A program made the position numbers and the translations under genes. Of a DNA stretch of 64,000 nt, positions 13,650 to 26,454 are shown piece after piece. The notes beneath the pieces were generated by a model, which saw only the letters and a program-made list of their open reading frames with translations, ran no database searches and was not told where the DNA came from. Position 1 is the first letter of the stretch, and the number at the start of each line of letters is the position of its first letter. Origin of the DNA: Pholiota molesta (lineage: Eukaryota > Basidiomycota > Agaricomycetes > Agaricales > Strophariaceae); NCBI GenBank assembly GCA_014925825.1, contig JACGCK010000002.1:310001-374000 (forward strand). The letters run 5' to 3'.

Positions 13650-14040
13650 GCCATGTTCTAAACTGAGTCCTCCTGCATGTAGCTGTGTAGCTAGTTATGT
13701 CATGATCAGCCACTATCTGTTATTTCTTGCTTTGACGTCACTTATGCGTACACAAAAATAGAGTGCGCGAAAGTATTTCTTACTTAAGTTGTACTGAGTA
13801 TGGTAACAAAGCCCAAGGGTGCCCACTGGCAGGGCTAGTGGGGGTAACGCTGGGTAACGCCAAGCGATGTAGCATGTGATGCAAACAAACCACATCAACG
13901 CGTCGCCGTAACGCGTCATGTCACATTGACCCTGATCAAGTTCATTCCCCATCGAACCAACGGATCCCTTCTTCAACTTTCAACCCTAATCTACTTGCGA
14001 GCAACATATTCTTCCCCAATTACTCTAGCTTTAATTCGAA
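13650..14040 (+). promoter_or_regulatory. TOP2 upstream region with two MCB boxes
   Basis: Intergenic. Two ACGCGT motifs (MluI cell-cycle boxes) at 13898-13903 and 13911-13916, 13 bp apart start to start and about 130-145 bp before the TOP2 start. In yeasts MBF (Mbp1/Swi6) binds this motif to drive G1/S genes; its action here is inferred. Confidence 0.5.
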
Positions 14041-17000
14041 ATGAGCTCCTCAGACGGGGAGGACTTCAATATGGACGTGTCTGGATCAGAATCTGACGAC
14101 TTCGCACCTGTTAAGAAGGTTGCTATCCCTGCGTGCTCTTCAGTTTTCTATGCTGATATTTCGTGTCATAGGCCGCGCCGAAAGCCAAAGCTTCATCGAA
14201 AGCTGCACCTAAAGCCAAAGCAGCCACTACGAAGCCTAAAGCGAAGCCTGCACCCAAGAAGAAGATTCTGGCAGATCACGACGACAATGCTGAAGATGCG
14301 ATGGAACTTGATGACGACAACAATGTCGCATCAGAAGATGGAAAAGCGGGAGGTTCTTCGAAAGTAACCCAAGTAACAGAAAAGAAGAAAAAGACCGCAA
14401 CAGAGACATATACCAAGGTGCTTTACCACTCGGCTCAAAATTGAACACAACTAACCATTGAAGCAGCTGTCGCAACTCGAGCATATTCTCAAACGACCGG
14501 ATTCATACATTGGAAGTGTGGAGACCATAACGCAAGTCATGTGGACTTATGATCAAGACACCAAGCGTATGGTCCATCGCGAAGTGAAATATGTACCGGG
14601 ATTCTTCAAGATCGTTGATGAAATCTTGGTCAACGCCGCGGATAATAAGGTCTGTTCCGTTTTCACGCGTTTTTCACTCCAAAATAACGTTATTACTACA
14701 GATCAATGATCCCAACATGGACACATTGAAGGTCACGATCGATTTGGAGGAAAATACTATCTCTGTATACAATAACGGTCGCGGCATTCCCATCGAAATT
14801 CACGAACGCGAGCAGATCTATGTCCCCGAACTAATCTTTGGTCATCTTTTGTCCTCTTCCAACTACGACGACGACGAGAACAAGCTCACAGGTGGTCGTA
14901 ATGGTTATGGTGCAAAACTTGCAAACATTTATTCTCATGAATTCACTGTCGAAACTGCCGACAAAAACACTCAACAGAAGTACAAGCAAACCTGGACAGG
15001 CAATATGAGCAAATGTGGAAAGCCGAAGATTACGAAGAGCACAAAGAACGAGGAGTTCACTCGCATCACATTCAAACCGGACTTGAAACGTTTTGGCATG
15101 GATAGCATTGACGAAGATACGGCGAGTCTCCTTAGGAAGCGTGTGTATGACATGGCTGGAGTTACCAAGGACGTCAAGGTCTTCCTCAACGACGAACGGC
15201 TGAAAATCAAGAACTTCAAACAATACGTCGAACTGTACATCAATTCCGTTCAAGCGGAAGCAGCGGAGACCTCTGGCGGTGCTGTTCAGGCTAAGCCCAC
15301 TATAATACACGAAGTGCTTGGTCCACGATGGGAAATTGCGTTTGCGGTGTCTGATGGAACCCCTCAACAAGTCTCTTTTGCGAACTCAATAGCAACGACG
15401 AAGGGGGGAACTCATGTCACATACATAACCGATCAAATTGCCAAGAACTTGGTTGCTGCAATCCAGAAGAAAAACAAAGCTGCTACCGTGAAACCAGCCC
15501 AAATCAAGAATCATATATGGATATTCATCAATGCGTTAATTGTCAACCCAACGTTCGACAGTCAAACGAAAGAAACACTCACTTTGCCATCGTCGAAATT
15601 TGGCAGCAAACCAACTTTGTCGGAAGATTTTATGAAGAAAGGTAATTTCTTTATTTTCTCAAATTCAATATGCCAAATATGCCAACCAAATCTGATACTT
15701 TAATCCAGTCCTTAAGTCAGCAATCGTTGACAATGTTCTGAACTGGGCGAAATACAAGGCTGATCAGCAGATCAAGAAGACCGATGGCAGCAAACGCGAA
15801 CGGTCAGTCATGGAACGCGTAGTAGAGTAAAGCACCGCTAACGTTCGATATAGACTTCTTGGCTTGACCAAGCTATCAGATGCCAACAACGCGGGAACCA
15901 GACATGCGAAAGATTGCACACTCATCTTGACTGAAGGAGATTCAGCTAAAGCGCTAGCTGTGGCTGGACTCGGCGTCGTTGGCAGAGACAATTTCGGTGT
16001 ATTCCCTTTGCGCGGAAAGCTCCTCAATGTACGCGAAGCGAAGCATGATCAGATTATGAAGAACGAAGAAATTCAAAACATCAAGAAGATCATGGGTCTT
16101 CAACACAACAAAGACTATTCGAACGTCGCAAGCCTTCGTTATGGGAGGCTCATGATTATGACAGATCAGGTTTGTTTGATCAATATTACTTCCTGCAGAG
16201 AGCTTATTAGAAACAGGATCACGATGGTTCTCATATCAAAGGATTGCTTATCAACTTTCTCGACCACTTCTACCCTTCTCTTTTGAAATTACCCGACTTC
16301 CTGGTTGAATTTGTGACTCCTATCGTGCGCGTATGTATCATGTACACAATCCTTTGACATGTAGAATCTAACTGATGTTGTATATCCAAGGTCACCAAAG
16401 GAAAGCAACGCCGTGACTTCTTCACGATTCCAGAATATGAACAATGGCTGGAGGAGACTCCCGACGCAAAGAAGTGGGATTCCAAATATTTCAAGGTCTA
16501 TTTTCTTCTGCCTTTTATGATCTTTTCCTGATAATATTACCACAGGGTCTAGGAACGAGCAGTGACGCTGACGCCCGCGACTACTTCAGCCATATGGAGA
16601 AGCATATGATACCTTTTGCGCCAACACAAGATGGCGACAAAGAACTTATTGAACTAGCTTTCAGCAAGAAGAAGGCCGATGAGCGTAAGGAATGGCTTCG
16701 CCAATTCAAGTCGGGCACCTACCTAGACCACAGGCTCGAAGAAATTCCCTACTCGGAATTCATTAACAAGGAGTTGATCCTCTTCTCCATGGCCGATAAT
16801 ATTCGTTCAATCCCTTCTGTTGCTGATGGACTGAAGCCTGGACAAAGAAAGGTCATCTGGGGTTGCTTCAAGCGCAAGATGAAGGCTGAGATCAAAGCAA
16901 GTTTTATTTTCTGCTACCAGATCAGCGCTAACAATCTTGCTTTTCATAGGTCGCGCAACTTGTTGGTTATATCAGTGAACACGCGGCATACCATCACGGC

Positions 17001-19574
17001 GAAGCTAGTTTGGCCGCCACCATCATCAACCTAGCCCAGGACTTTGTCGGCAGCAACAATGTAAACTTGTTGTTCCCATCGGGTCAGTACGGTACTCGCG
17101 ATACTGGAGGCAAGGACCATGCCGCCCCTAGGTATATCTTCACGCGGCCTACGCCGCTCGCGCGCGTCCTCTTCAATCCTGAAGACGACGCACTTCTGAA
17201 CGTTCAGAAAGATGACAATGCGGTTATCGAACCCGAGTTCTATATGCCCGTCATACCCCTAGTCCTCATCAACGGCGCGGAAGGTATTGGTACAGGTTGG
17301 AGTACGACGATTCCCTGCTACAATCCTACCGATATCGTGGCAAATATTCGCCGACTGATGAATGGCGAGGAGATGGTACCTATGACTCCTTGGTGGCGTG
17401 GCTTCAAGGGTGAGATCAAGCTTGTGTCGAAGCACAGGTATGATGTGTTCGGGGTGATCAAGAAGCTCAACGATACCACTGTCGAGATCACCGAGCTTCC
17501 GATTCACAAGTGGACCCAGAATTACAAGGCTGAGCTTGAGGCGATGATTCTTGGGGACAAGGAGAAGGAGAAGGACGGTGTCATCAAGGCAAGCTTAGCT
17601 TTTCATTCATGCGAACGTGGCTAAAAACATTCTCTTCATACAGGACTACAAAGAGCACCATGACAATCTGAATGTGCACTTCGTTGTTAGCATGAATGCC
17701 AAGGACCTCGAAAAGGCCGAAGCACAAGGATTGCACGAGTTTTTCAAGCTGACGTCCAAGATTAACACTAGCAACATGATCTGCTTCGATCTCGAGGGCA
17801 AGATCAAGAAGTACGATTCGCCAGAGGAGATCCTCGAAGACTTCTACCCCGCTCGCTTGGCATACTACCAGAAGCGCAAGGTAATGCATAGCCACCCGTG
17901 CCTTGGCCGATAATGAGATGAAGAGCAAGGGCGATTGACGATCCCATTCTATTTATAGGACTACCTCGCAAACGAGCTGCAGACTACCTTCGAGAAGTTC
18001 ACGAACCAGGCGCGCTTCGTGCAGATGATCGTGAACAAGGAGCTGGTGGTGGCGAATCGGAAGAAGGCGGATATTGTGTCGGACCTGCGTCGACACAAGT
18101 TCAGACCGTTCCCCAAGAGTGCCGCAGCCAAGGCCTCTGGCGAGACGGAGCCTACGGTGGAGGACGAGGACGAGGAAGAGTCCGACTCGAACGAGTCGCA
18201 GGCTGACTTCGATTACTTGTTGGGTATGGCCATTTGGAGTCTGACGAAGGAGAAGGTAAGATTTCAATCAATGGCTAACTTGACCGCGTTTATCCATGTG
18301 TCTGGGACTGTAGATTGCGCGTCTTACGGCACAAGCCGCAGAGAAGGAGTTGGAGTTGCTTGCGCTACTTGAAAAGTCACCCAAGGACCTATGGAACACT
18401 GATCTCGACGTGTTCTTGAAGGAATGGGAGGTTCGTGCTTGACTTTTAAATATAAAGATTGCTCTAATTAATTTTCTGTAGAGGGACTGTATCGAGTTCG
18501 AGGAGAAAAAGTCAAAGGACGCGAAAGGCAAAAAGGTCAAGCGCAAGCAGACGGTGCTCCGTACGCGCAAGTCGATTGGACAGCGCAATGGATCTGACGA
18601 TGATGACGATGATGACTTCAAGCCCATCAAAGCTGCGGCGCTCAAACGGAAGGCTGCAGAGGCGCCCAAGAAAGCGCCCGCTGTTGCGGCAGCTTCCAAA
18701 GGTAAAGAAAAGGAGAAAGCCAAGGAAAAAGATGACAACGAAGACGAGAAACCGCCGAAGCGCAAGATTGCCCCCGCTGCGAAAAAGGCCGTTGAGCAGG
18801 ACGATAGCGATTTCGAGATGGACGAGGCGCCAGCCAAGAGGGACGCTGCGCCACCGAAGCGTCGTGCGGCAGCGGCAGCGAAGACTAAAGTGGTTGAATT
18901 GGACGAGGATGACGAGGATGAGGACGATGACGATGGATATAGCGATCCAGCGCCTGTGAAGGCGAAGGCGGCTGCCAAGACGGCTGCAAAGGAAAAGGCA
19001 CCGGTGAAGGCGAAAGCGGCTGCTAAGGCACCAGCTGGGAAGAAAGCGGCGACCACGGGATCAGACTCTGAGATTGAGGTGGTGGAGAAGCCCAAAGCAG
19101 CGCCTGCGAAGCGGAAGGCAGCAGCCAAACCGATGGTAGTTGACTCTGAGTCTGAGGGCGAAGAGGAAGCGGCGGCGGCGTCGAAAGGCAAGGGCAAGGC
19201 CAGGGCAGAGGCACCAAAGGCGAAACGCAAGAGGTAAGGGGTAGCGCTGATGGATCGACATACGTATACTGATGGGAGTGTGCCATGTGTAGCATGGGAT
19301 CGTCGGAGGGATCGTCGGACGATGAATTGGTAATATCGCAGCCTGCAAAGAAGCCCAAGGTAGCGGAGGGGCCGAAGGCGGGGGGAAGCTGGCGAAGAAG
19401 ATGAAGCCCGCGTCGCCGGCACGGCCGAAGAAGACGGCGGCGCGGAAGGTGGGGAGAGCGAGGAGGGGAGTCGGACATGGACTACGAGATGGCGGCGGCG
19501 GCGTGGGGCGGAGCACGGGCGGGCGGGCGGCGGCGAAGAAATATGTGGAGATCTCATCAGACGAGGAGGCCTAG
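14041..19574 (+). CDS. TOP2: DNA topoisomerase II
   Basis: Essential type IIA topoisomerase that passes one DNA duplex through another using ATP. Domains in order: acidic and Lys/Ala-rich N-terminus; GHKL ATPase (IVDEILVNAADNK, NNGRGIP, GGRNGYGAKL at 14590-14930); transducer; TOPRIM (LTEGDSAKA near 15930, DQDHDGSHIKG across the intron near 16168-16215); winged helix with the catalytic Tyr in KDHAAPRYIFTRP near 17112-17150; coiled-coil; and a long C-terminus of alternating Lys/Ala and Asp/Glu blocks from about 18500. As read the frame stops at 19404. One added base in the G run 19380-19385 would carry it through AGGKLAKK and on to YVEISSDEEA at 19574, a likelier natural tail, so I extend the call. 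About 12 introns. Two MCB boxes lie upstream. Confidence 0.93.
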
Positions 19575-19607
19575 ACCATGACGTCATGTAGAATATATGT
19601 AGTCGCA

Positions 19608-22600
19608 ATGCCACCTCTTTCTGGCATGGACTTTTTCGCCCCGCACCACCAGTCCCCGGCCCAGCCCCCGTCCCCTGACTTCGCCCACGCCGTCGCCCAG
19701 CGCGTGCCCCCCCTCCTCCACCTCCCCCCCGCACCCCAACCCATGCACCCACCCCCCACCCCATCGCCCCCGCCACGGCCCCTTCGTTCCCACCGCCCCA
19801 GACGCCCTCCCCGCATGGCTCGACGACCCCGCCGCCCTCCTCATCGACATCCGCCCCCCGCCGCCTTCTCCTCCGCACGCATCCCCCGCGCCGTCTCCCT
19901 CTCCGTCCCCTCCACCCTCCTCAAGCGCCCCAACTTCTCCCTCCAGCGCCTCGCCGACATGCTCTCCTCCGCCGCAGCCCGCAACCGCTTCTCCGCCTGG
20001 CCCTCCGCCTCCCGCATCCTTGTCTACGACGCCGACTCCACCGCCATCGGCGACTCCTCCAACATCAACGGCCTCCTCCGCAAGTTCAAGCTCGACGGCT
20101 TCCAGGGCGAGCTCGCATGGCTCAAGGGCGGCTTTCATGCCGTCTGGCGCGACCGCCGCGACATCGTCGACGCCCTCCCCCCCACACCCGACGGCGAGGG
20201 CGAGGAGGAGGACGATACCCACGACAAGCCCGCCCATCCCGCCGTCCTGCGCACACGCCATCTCCCCATGGCCGCATTTTCTCTGTCCTCCACCACGGTC
20301 CACAACTCCCCTTATTTCAACCCCGCCGCCGCCGCCTCTGCCAACGCGGCTGCTCCACCCAGGCGACCGCCCTCAGTCATCACGCGTACCACCTCAAGTC
20401 CCCCCATCTCCCACCCTGCCTTCAATCCCTTCTTCGAACCATTCGTCAAAACACAGAGCTTTCTCAAGGTATCACCGAGCGCATACCCCTGCGTCTACCT
20501 CGGAGAGTTCGACGCCGTATACACGAGCTGCCCTTCCGTTGGCTGCAGGACATCGCTCGCCGCGCCGCGAATGCACCCGCCGCTGCAAGATCCGCCAGCG
20601 ACACCAGCTCCTCAGAATCTGAAGAGGACTCTGATGGCGCCAATCCCGCTGACATTGAAGAGGGGAAAGAGGCCCTTGCCATGCAGTTTTTCAAGATCGA
20701 GCTGTCTGAACAACGCCGCCTCATGGGTATCATGGAGCATCACTCTAAAGAAAGTGGCCAAGTAACAGATCAAGCGGGCCAAACTACCATTCCCTTTCCA
20801 TTCAGTATTACAGCTGGTGTTGAAAAGGGCGCAAAGAATAGGTCAGTTCCCCCCCCCCCCCCTCTTGTTGCCCCACGATTTGTCTAAACAACCTAGATAT
20901 CGACATATATGGCCATTCGAACACGCCCGTGTGCGGCTCCACCAGAAGAAGGAGGCTGATGACGATTATATCAATGCTTCATATATACAGCCGTTAGGCA
21001 CTAAAAGGCGTTACATTGCTACTCAAGGTCCTCTACCCGCCACGTTTACCGATTTTTGGACGTGAGTATTCCAGTTAGCTGCTTGGAAGAATTGCTCATT
21101 TTTTTCTTCTGGTAATAGGCTATGTTGGGAGCAAAACGTCCATGTCATCGTCATGCTGACACGTGAGGTCGAAGGGGCCATGGTCAAGTGTGGTGCTTAT
21201 TGGAATGACACCGTTTTTGGTCCTCTCCGCCTCCGCCTGGTCTCCACAGAAGGCCTCGTTCTTCCAGATGAGCGTCCAGTCTCCGCGGGTTTCTTTGGCC
21301 AACAACTCTCCACGCTCTCCTCTCGCCCAGCAGTCAAAAAAGCCCCACATTCAGCTGGTTCGCAAAGACGGTATCGACATCACCACTATCATAACAAACA
21401 GTCGGAAACGGTCAAGAGGGTGTTTGAATTAACGCACACCGGCCATCCAGAGGCAGAGCCACGGCGAATTGTGCATTTTCAATATCTGGAATGGCCCGAT
21501 ATGAATGTCCCTGACGATCCGAGAGGTGTCTTGGGATTGATCAAGCAAGTAGAGGACGCGGTGGACGAGGCTCGGGCGAACGAATATCCGGTGGAGCTTA
21601 CCCCACGTAAACCTGGTGATCCCATATCCATCGCCGACATGGATGAGAAGACCGGGATTGCAAAGCATGCCTTGGGCAATAGCCCAGTACTGTTGCATTG
21701 TAGTGCAGGAGTTGGAAGAACGGGAGGGTTCATAGCGGTCGATGCTGTTCTGGATGCCATTAGGAGAGACGTTCGCAAAGAACGCGAAGATCGCAAGAAA
21801 ACCAACCAATCAATGGACGTGGACCAAAGGCTAGAGAACGCTTCTTTAAAAACCACTGACTCTCTTCCGAAGACTTCTGGGATGGGTCATGTCCAATCTC
21901 AGGCCATTAGTCCTGACTCTGAATTGAAGGTCCCTGTTCCGACCGCGACGCCTATGGTCGTTGACGACCAACCATTGGAGTCGACGAAGAGCGATCGGGA
22001 AGCGTCTCGATACGGGACGAGTCAGTGGGCAGAGAACGTACGAGATGAAACCGGTATTGGTGCATCGAGCCCAGCCGACAAGGCGCCCTCGTCCAACTCT
22101 TCAGCTTTCAATTTCACCCCGAGATCAGGCAGCAGGGAAGGCTCGTTAGAGACGCGTCCATCACAGGGTAGCTACTATTATAATCCGTCGTCCTCTCTTG
22201 GGACATCAGTGTCGGGTGCCTCATCTTCTTCTCATAAAGCAAACTTCCCGTCCTCAAATCCGCAACTGTCGTCGACATCAAATCTCTTGCATTCGGTGCT
22301 CAACACTGAGCACACAGCAGCCGACCAGCGTATGCGGACTATTTCTGCCCCTTCTGGAAATGTGCGTTCCCCGACAAAGCTGTCTGCGAGTACCGGCGCC
22401 AGAAATCCGTCTTTACCTCGCTTCGGCCTATATCGCGAGGACAGTGCGACAACAAAGTCAACACTGCCTTCCTTTAACTTGGATAGACATGCATCTTTCA
22501 ATGCCCAGTCTCCCTATCGTGGCGGAATGTCCAGCGAGGGCGAGGGTCCTTCACGATCGGCATCGCCATCCGCAGACGAAGCGAATAGCTCAGTACGTGC

Positions 22601-23245
22601 TCCTGCATCGTTACAGGCCCCAAGCGCATTATCGACCCCGCCACGATCGATTGTCCAGGCCACCCTGACTTGTCATCGGATGAGCAGCAGATGAAGATGT
22701 TTGACTACAAAGAGCCGAGGCCGTTGCATGAACTTTATACGCCGCCACCATTGACCTCCTTCGATGAGCCAATCTGGGAAGTTGTGCAGGATATGCGTGA
22801 ACAGCGCATGAGCTTATGTCAGAGCTTGAGGCAATATGTTTTTGTACATGCTGCCATTATTGAGGGCGCATTGATGGTCCTGGACGAAGAGAATGAGATT
22901 GCCGACGGCCTAAGACCACGACAGCCTTCGCCGCCTGGGCGCTCGAAAGAGCGTACTCAGCATTGCCAGTCGGAATCGTCATCGAACTCCCAGCACCCCG
23001 CGCCACATTTCCGTTCAACCGAGTCCCTTGCGTCGTCCTCTTCTTCATATTCTTTTGGGAAGCGCCCATCGACCCCAACGGAGCTGCCGAAGGAGGACAA
23101 GGCAGGCGAGATGATCTTGTCCAAGCGTCCAAGTATCAAGCGCAAGAATAGGAGCGGGGATGGTCTGGGCATCCCGTGGAGGGGTTGCGATACCTTCCAG
23201 TGGCATTGCGGGCGACCTCGAGTGTGGTGCATGCAGGCGGGGTGA
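19608..23245 (+). CDS. Rhodanese-domain protein tyrosine phosphatase (Pyp/Ptp type)
   Basis: Likely MAP-kinase tyrosine phosphatase: fungal relatives with an N-terminal rhodanese domain (fission yeast Pyp1/Pyp2) act on stress MAPKs. The rhodanese part spans about 19785-20160 (AALLIDIR, IPRAVSLSVPSTLLKRP). The PTP domain starts with ELSQGITERIPLR near 20470, then YINASYIQPLG, WPDMNVPDDP, the catalytic loop HCSAGVGRTGG at about 21697-21730, a large Ser-rich insert (about 21800-22650) and the final helices (MREQRMSLCQSLRQYVFVH, 22794-22853). At least four frame jumps need one added base each: about 19740-19790, 19854-19859 (C run), 20437 and 22640. Because the conserved motifs survive on both sides, sequence error is likelier than decay, but a pseudogene cannot be excluded. 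The start (19608, or in-frame 19578) is uncertain and lies only 33 bp after the TOP2 end. Confidence 0.82.
20848..20860 (+). repeat. Poly-C homopolymer in a phosphatase intron
   Basis: Run of about 13 C within the intron at about 20842-20896. Harmless where it is, but it marks the most homopolymer-rich and error-prone part of the window. Confidence 0.8.
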
Positions 23246-26200
23246 GCGCACCGTCGGCGCGATCGGTACCTCCTTGAATATGGCGGGCCATATTTTATTG
23301 GTACCCTTTCTCTCCTTTCGATTCTGTTCGATGTTGTATCAGTCGCCCAGCGGCATTCAGCCCTCCGTTTTCCGGGCCATACGCCCCTTGTCTTTGTTTT
23401 GGATACCGATTGCTTGTTTGTTCTGTCCTTACTTTTTTCCAGTAATTATTGTTTGGATTATTGCTATCAACGAGTTGTACAGCACCTGCATCAATGCACA
23501 TCGCACTAGCCTCTCCTTTCCTTCAATCCGTGGAAACTATCACATATAATCGGTACTAGTCATTTGAGTACATACACCCATATCGTTTGCTCTGTTCAAT
23601 ACACGACCTGTACAAATGTAATTCCATTGCATTTTCTCCCCCCGGAATTCTTATTGCTTTGGAGACTTTTGGAGGTAGCTCGCAGACTCCAGCCCAAATC
23701 CACCACCAATTTCAGTTCTAAGGGGCACCGCATGTGCTGATGCTTTTGCAGGCGAGACTGCTTCTTATAGTGCCGTAGCCTCTATTTACTCTATACTCTT
23801 TGATACAGTGACCCCCTACAGAAAGTACTCAATTTTACTCTGAAGTTCATTTTAGAGTTCGGCGCTTGTTCGGCGCTTAATCATGTCAACACCTAATGGT
23901 GGCATCTCCACGAGGATATTAGCACCTACAGCCTGTCATAGCCACACAATCGTAGATATCCAGTGGATTCAGCATTGGGTGTGGATATGGCGCAAGCATG
24001 GCGATTCCCAGGGTGTCGGCAGGTGGTGCAACGACAACCAAGGCTCACGAACAGCGGTCACCTGTCACACATGGTCACTACTTTTGAGCTTGGCATCTTG
24101 CCACTTTTCCACCAAACTCTGCCATTGAACCTCTTCCTTCCTCAAAATCTTGGATTTGTCAAATGCGGACATTAACTGGCGTGGATGAAATACAACGCTA
24201 CTTGCAGGCACTGTCGGGGTGCTTAACATGCTCTACAAATTTCAATAACCCCTCTCCAACATAATCATTGCTCTCCCAACTTTCTGGTGCCTGCGTTAGT
24301 AACGACGTTATTGGTGCTACATAGATGTGTCGTGTTTTCTCATCCGGTGTTCTCATCACCAATAGCGGGATACAGACCCTCCCAAACCTACTCCGGAACT
24401 TATCACAATTTCGAGAATCTCGTGATCAGCCGCCGTATGCAGTCCGCTCTCTTCCTCCAAGCTCTCTGTCCTCGAACCATTTGCTTTCCGTCGTCGGCGA
24501 AGAAAAATCCCAGGATTCCAATTATCGCAGTTATCACCAGTGGTCTTGCGATTAAACCCACATTCAATCAAGCTACCAACCACTCACTCAACATCTTGTG
24601 GTGTCGAAGCGTAAGGAACGCCAAACTACACTTTGATAGCTTGTAGGCCGTCGGAGCCTAGTACTATGCATTCCAATGTCACGAGTACACATGCATTCCA
24701 GGCATTCATCGCCCTCCGGGAGTTTCGTCCACGCCGGCATCCGTTCTATTCCTTTCTCCGGATCTAGCGCCGAACGGCTCTACTATGCCCTCGAGCACAA
24801 ACATGATTCCACTTTTGGATTTACAATCTACATTTGCCTCGCCGCTCAAGGCCACTCACCAGGCGCGATGTCAAATAACCCCATCTGACATTTTCCGATT
24901 TTTGGCCGTCTTTCAAGCGGACCATATGGTAAGATACATTCATCCTATGAAACCGCAAAACTTGAAGATGACACCGAATAAACTTTCCGTTTCTAGCACT
25001 CTCAAATCAAAAGGTCCAATCGTAACGGGAATCCCAAAGCCTGATATGCGAACGTGATGTCGAGAATCAACTCTACCAACTTATGTAATGTCCACAAGTA
25101 GCCGTTCAGAATACGTTGGCACAAAGAAAGCACGCAAGGACACGCTGCAGTTGCAGCGAAGCGTGTTGGTACCGCAGTGGGAAAATCAGCAGGCAAGATG
25201 GCTTCAAGCGTCGGCGCTAGGATGCTTTTGGCGGCATCAACCCGCTCTCTGACTAAGATGGCGATGGCGGTGTGCTAGGCGCTATTTCACTGGCAGACGA
25301 GAAAGTTAGAACAGCGCTCAACGCGGACGTAGATCCATTGATGGCTTCATATTTATTCTACAAAGGGACATCCAGTGCGACTGTGACGGCGACCAACCCC
25401 TCCCCATTTTCCAAGGACGACTTCGTCCCGTCTACTACAAGGACATACGATGCAACACCACTCTCTCTCTCCCCGTATGCATCTCTACTCCAGCAAATAC
25501 AAGCTATGCAAATAGAACAACCATCATGTTAACGACAATGCCTATCGTTAATAATGGTGGACATCATATCATTCCTGGCACTGATGCTCGTCAGACGAAA
25601 CCCACGCTGTTTCATTACAACTTCTCATCAGAAAAGGAAGAGAGTTCTGTGCTACTTCTCACTGCTTCACGTTGCCAGCGACATGCTTAATTATTACCTC
25701 CGACGGGAACTCTTATTATACGACGCACAATCGCCTTACAATTGTAAGTCAACGCGTCAGGTCCTAATCTGCTATTTACTAAATTATGTTGCCTACATGA
25801 AATAATAGGCTTCAGTGAGAAAAAAAACCCTCGTGTCCAATATACTCGGGGAAACAGAATCAGCTGGAATCAGTGTGACTGACTGACTGATGGCTGACCT
25901 CACCGGTGCCCTCCATGCTGCGATGCGCACATTCCCTTGCATCATCTTGTGCAGCACAGCAGTACACATTGTTTCACTATTTTGGTGTCCTTTCCTAATC
26001 GCCGGGATCAGAGGGTGTTGACTGTCTCTCACGAATTCCTCATGTCCTTGAAGCTAATCTTATTTCTTTTTTCCATCATAGAAAGCGAAAGTAGAAACCG
26101 TGAATGGGTTCCAAGTAATATACCTGGCGTCTTATTTAGATCCGATCGGTGTCGGTGCGGGCAAGGAAGGATGATCAACCTTCTTGAACTCCATCGGCAT

Positions 26201-26454
26201 ACTAGAAATAGGTCAGTCTGACGAATAATGGCTTCTCGGATAGATCCTGGCACATTTCTAGCCTGACACACACGCCAAACACCTAATCATTCACAGGCGG
26301 TGTTCTGACCATGTAAATTGTAAGTCCTTTCATCCGAGTTTATACTACTTAAAAAAAGAGATGCTTGTGTGACACTGATGAAACATTGCTTTCTTGTTAG
26401 TTTAAAGCCTCGCTCCATTGTGGTCTATCCAACCTTTGCTCGACCAGCAGTTAA
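23246..26454. other. 3.2-kb stretch with no convincing gene
   Basis: Only short open frames (under about 130 codons) without recognisable motifs, most lacking good splice partners. Two pieces look faintly protein-like: about 23960-24175 (plus, MDSALGVDMAQAWRFPGC...) and about 25270-25532 (plus, ADEKVRTALNADVDPLMAS...), and 25140-25260 reads as an Ala/Lys/Ser-rich frame. They do not join into one model even when single-base errors are allowed. I see no terminal repeats or target-site duplication. Part of it is the 3' trailer of the phosphatase gene and the promoter of the WW-domain gene. It could hold a decayed gene, a fast-evolving lineage gene or a noncoding transcript. Confidence 0.45.

Noticed and set aside
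18268..19878. 536-residue minus-strand open frame
   Set aside because: Antisense shadow of the TOP2 C-terminal Lys/Ala and Asp/Glu repeats; Ser/Ala composition only, no domain.
19608..23245. Phosphatase as a pseudogene
   Set aside because: Catalytic loop and both conserved ends are intact and the frame jumps follow the same missing-base pattern as in essential genes.
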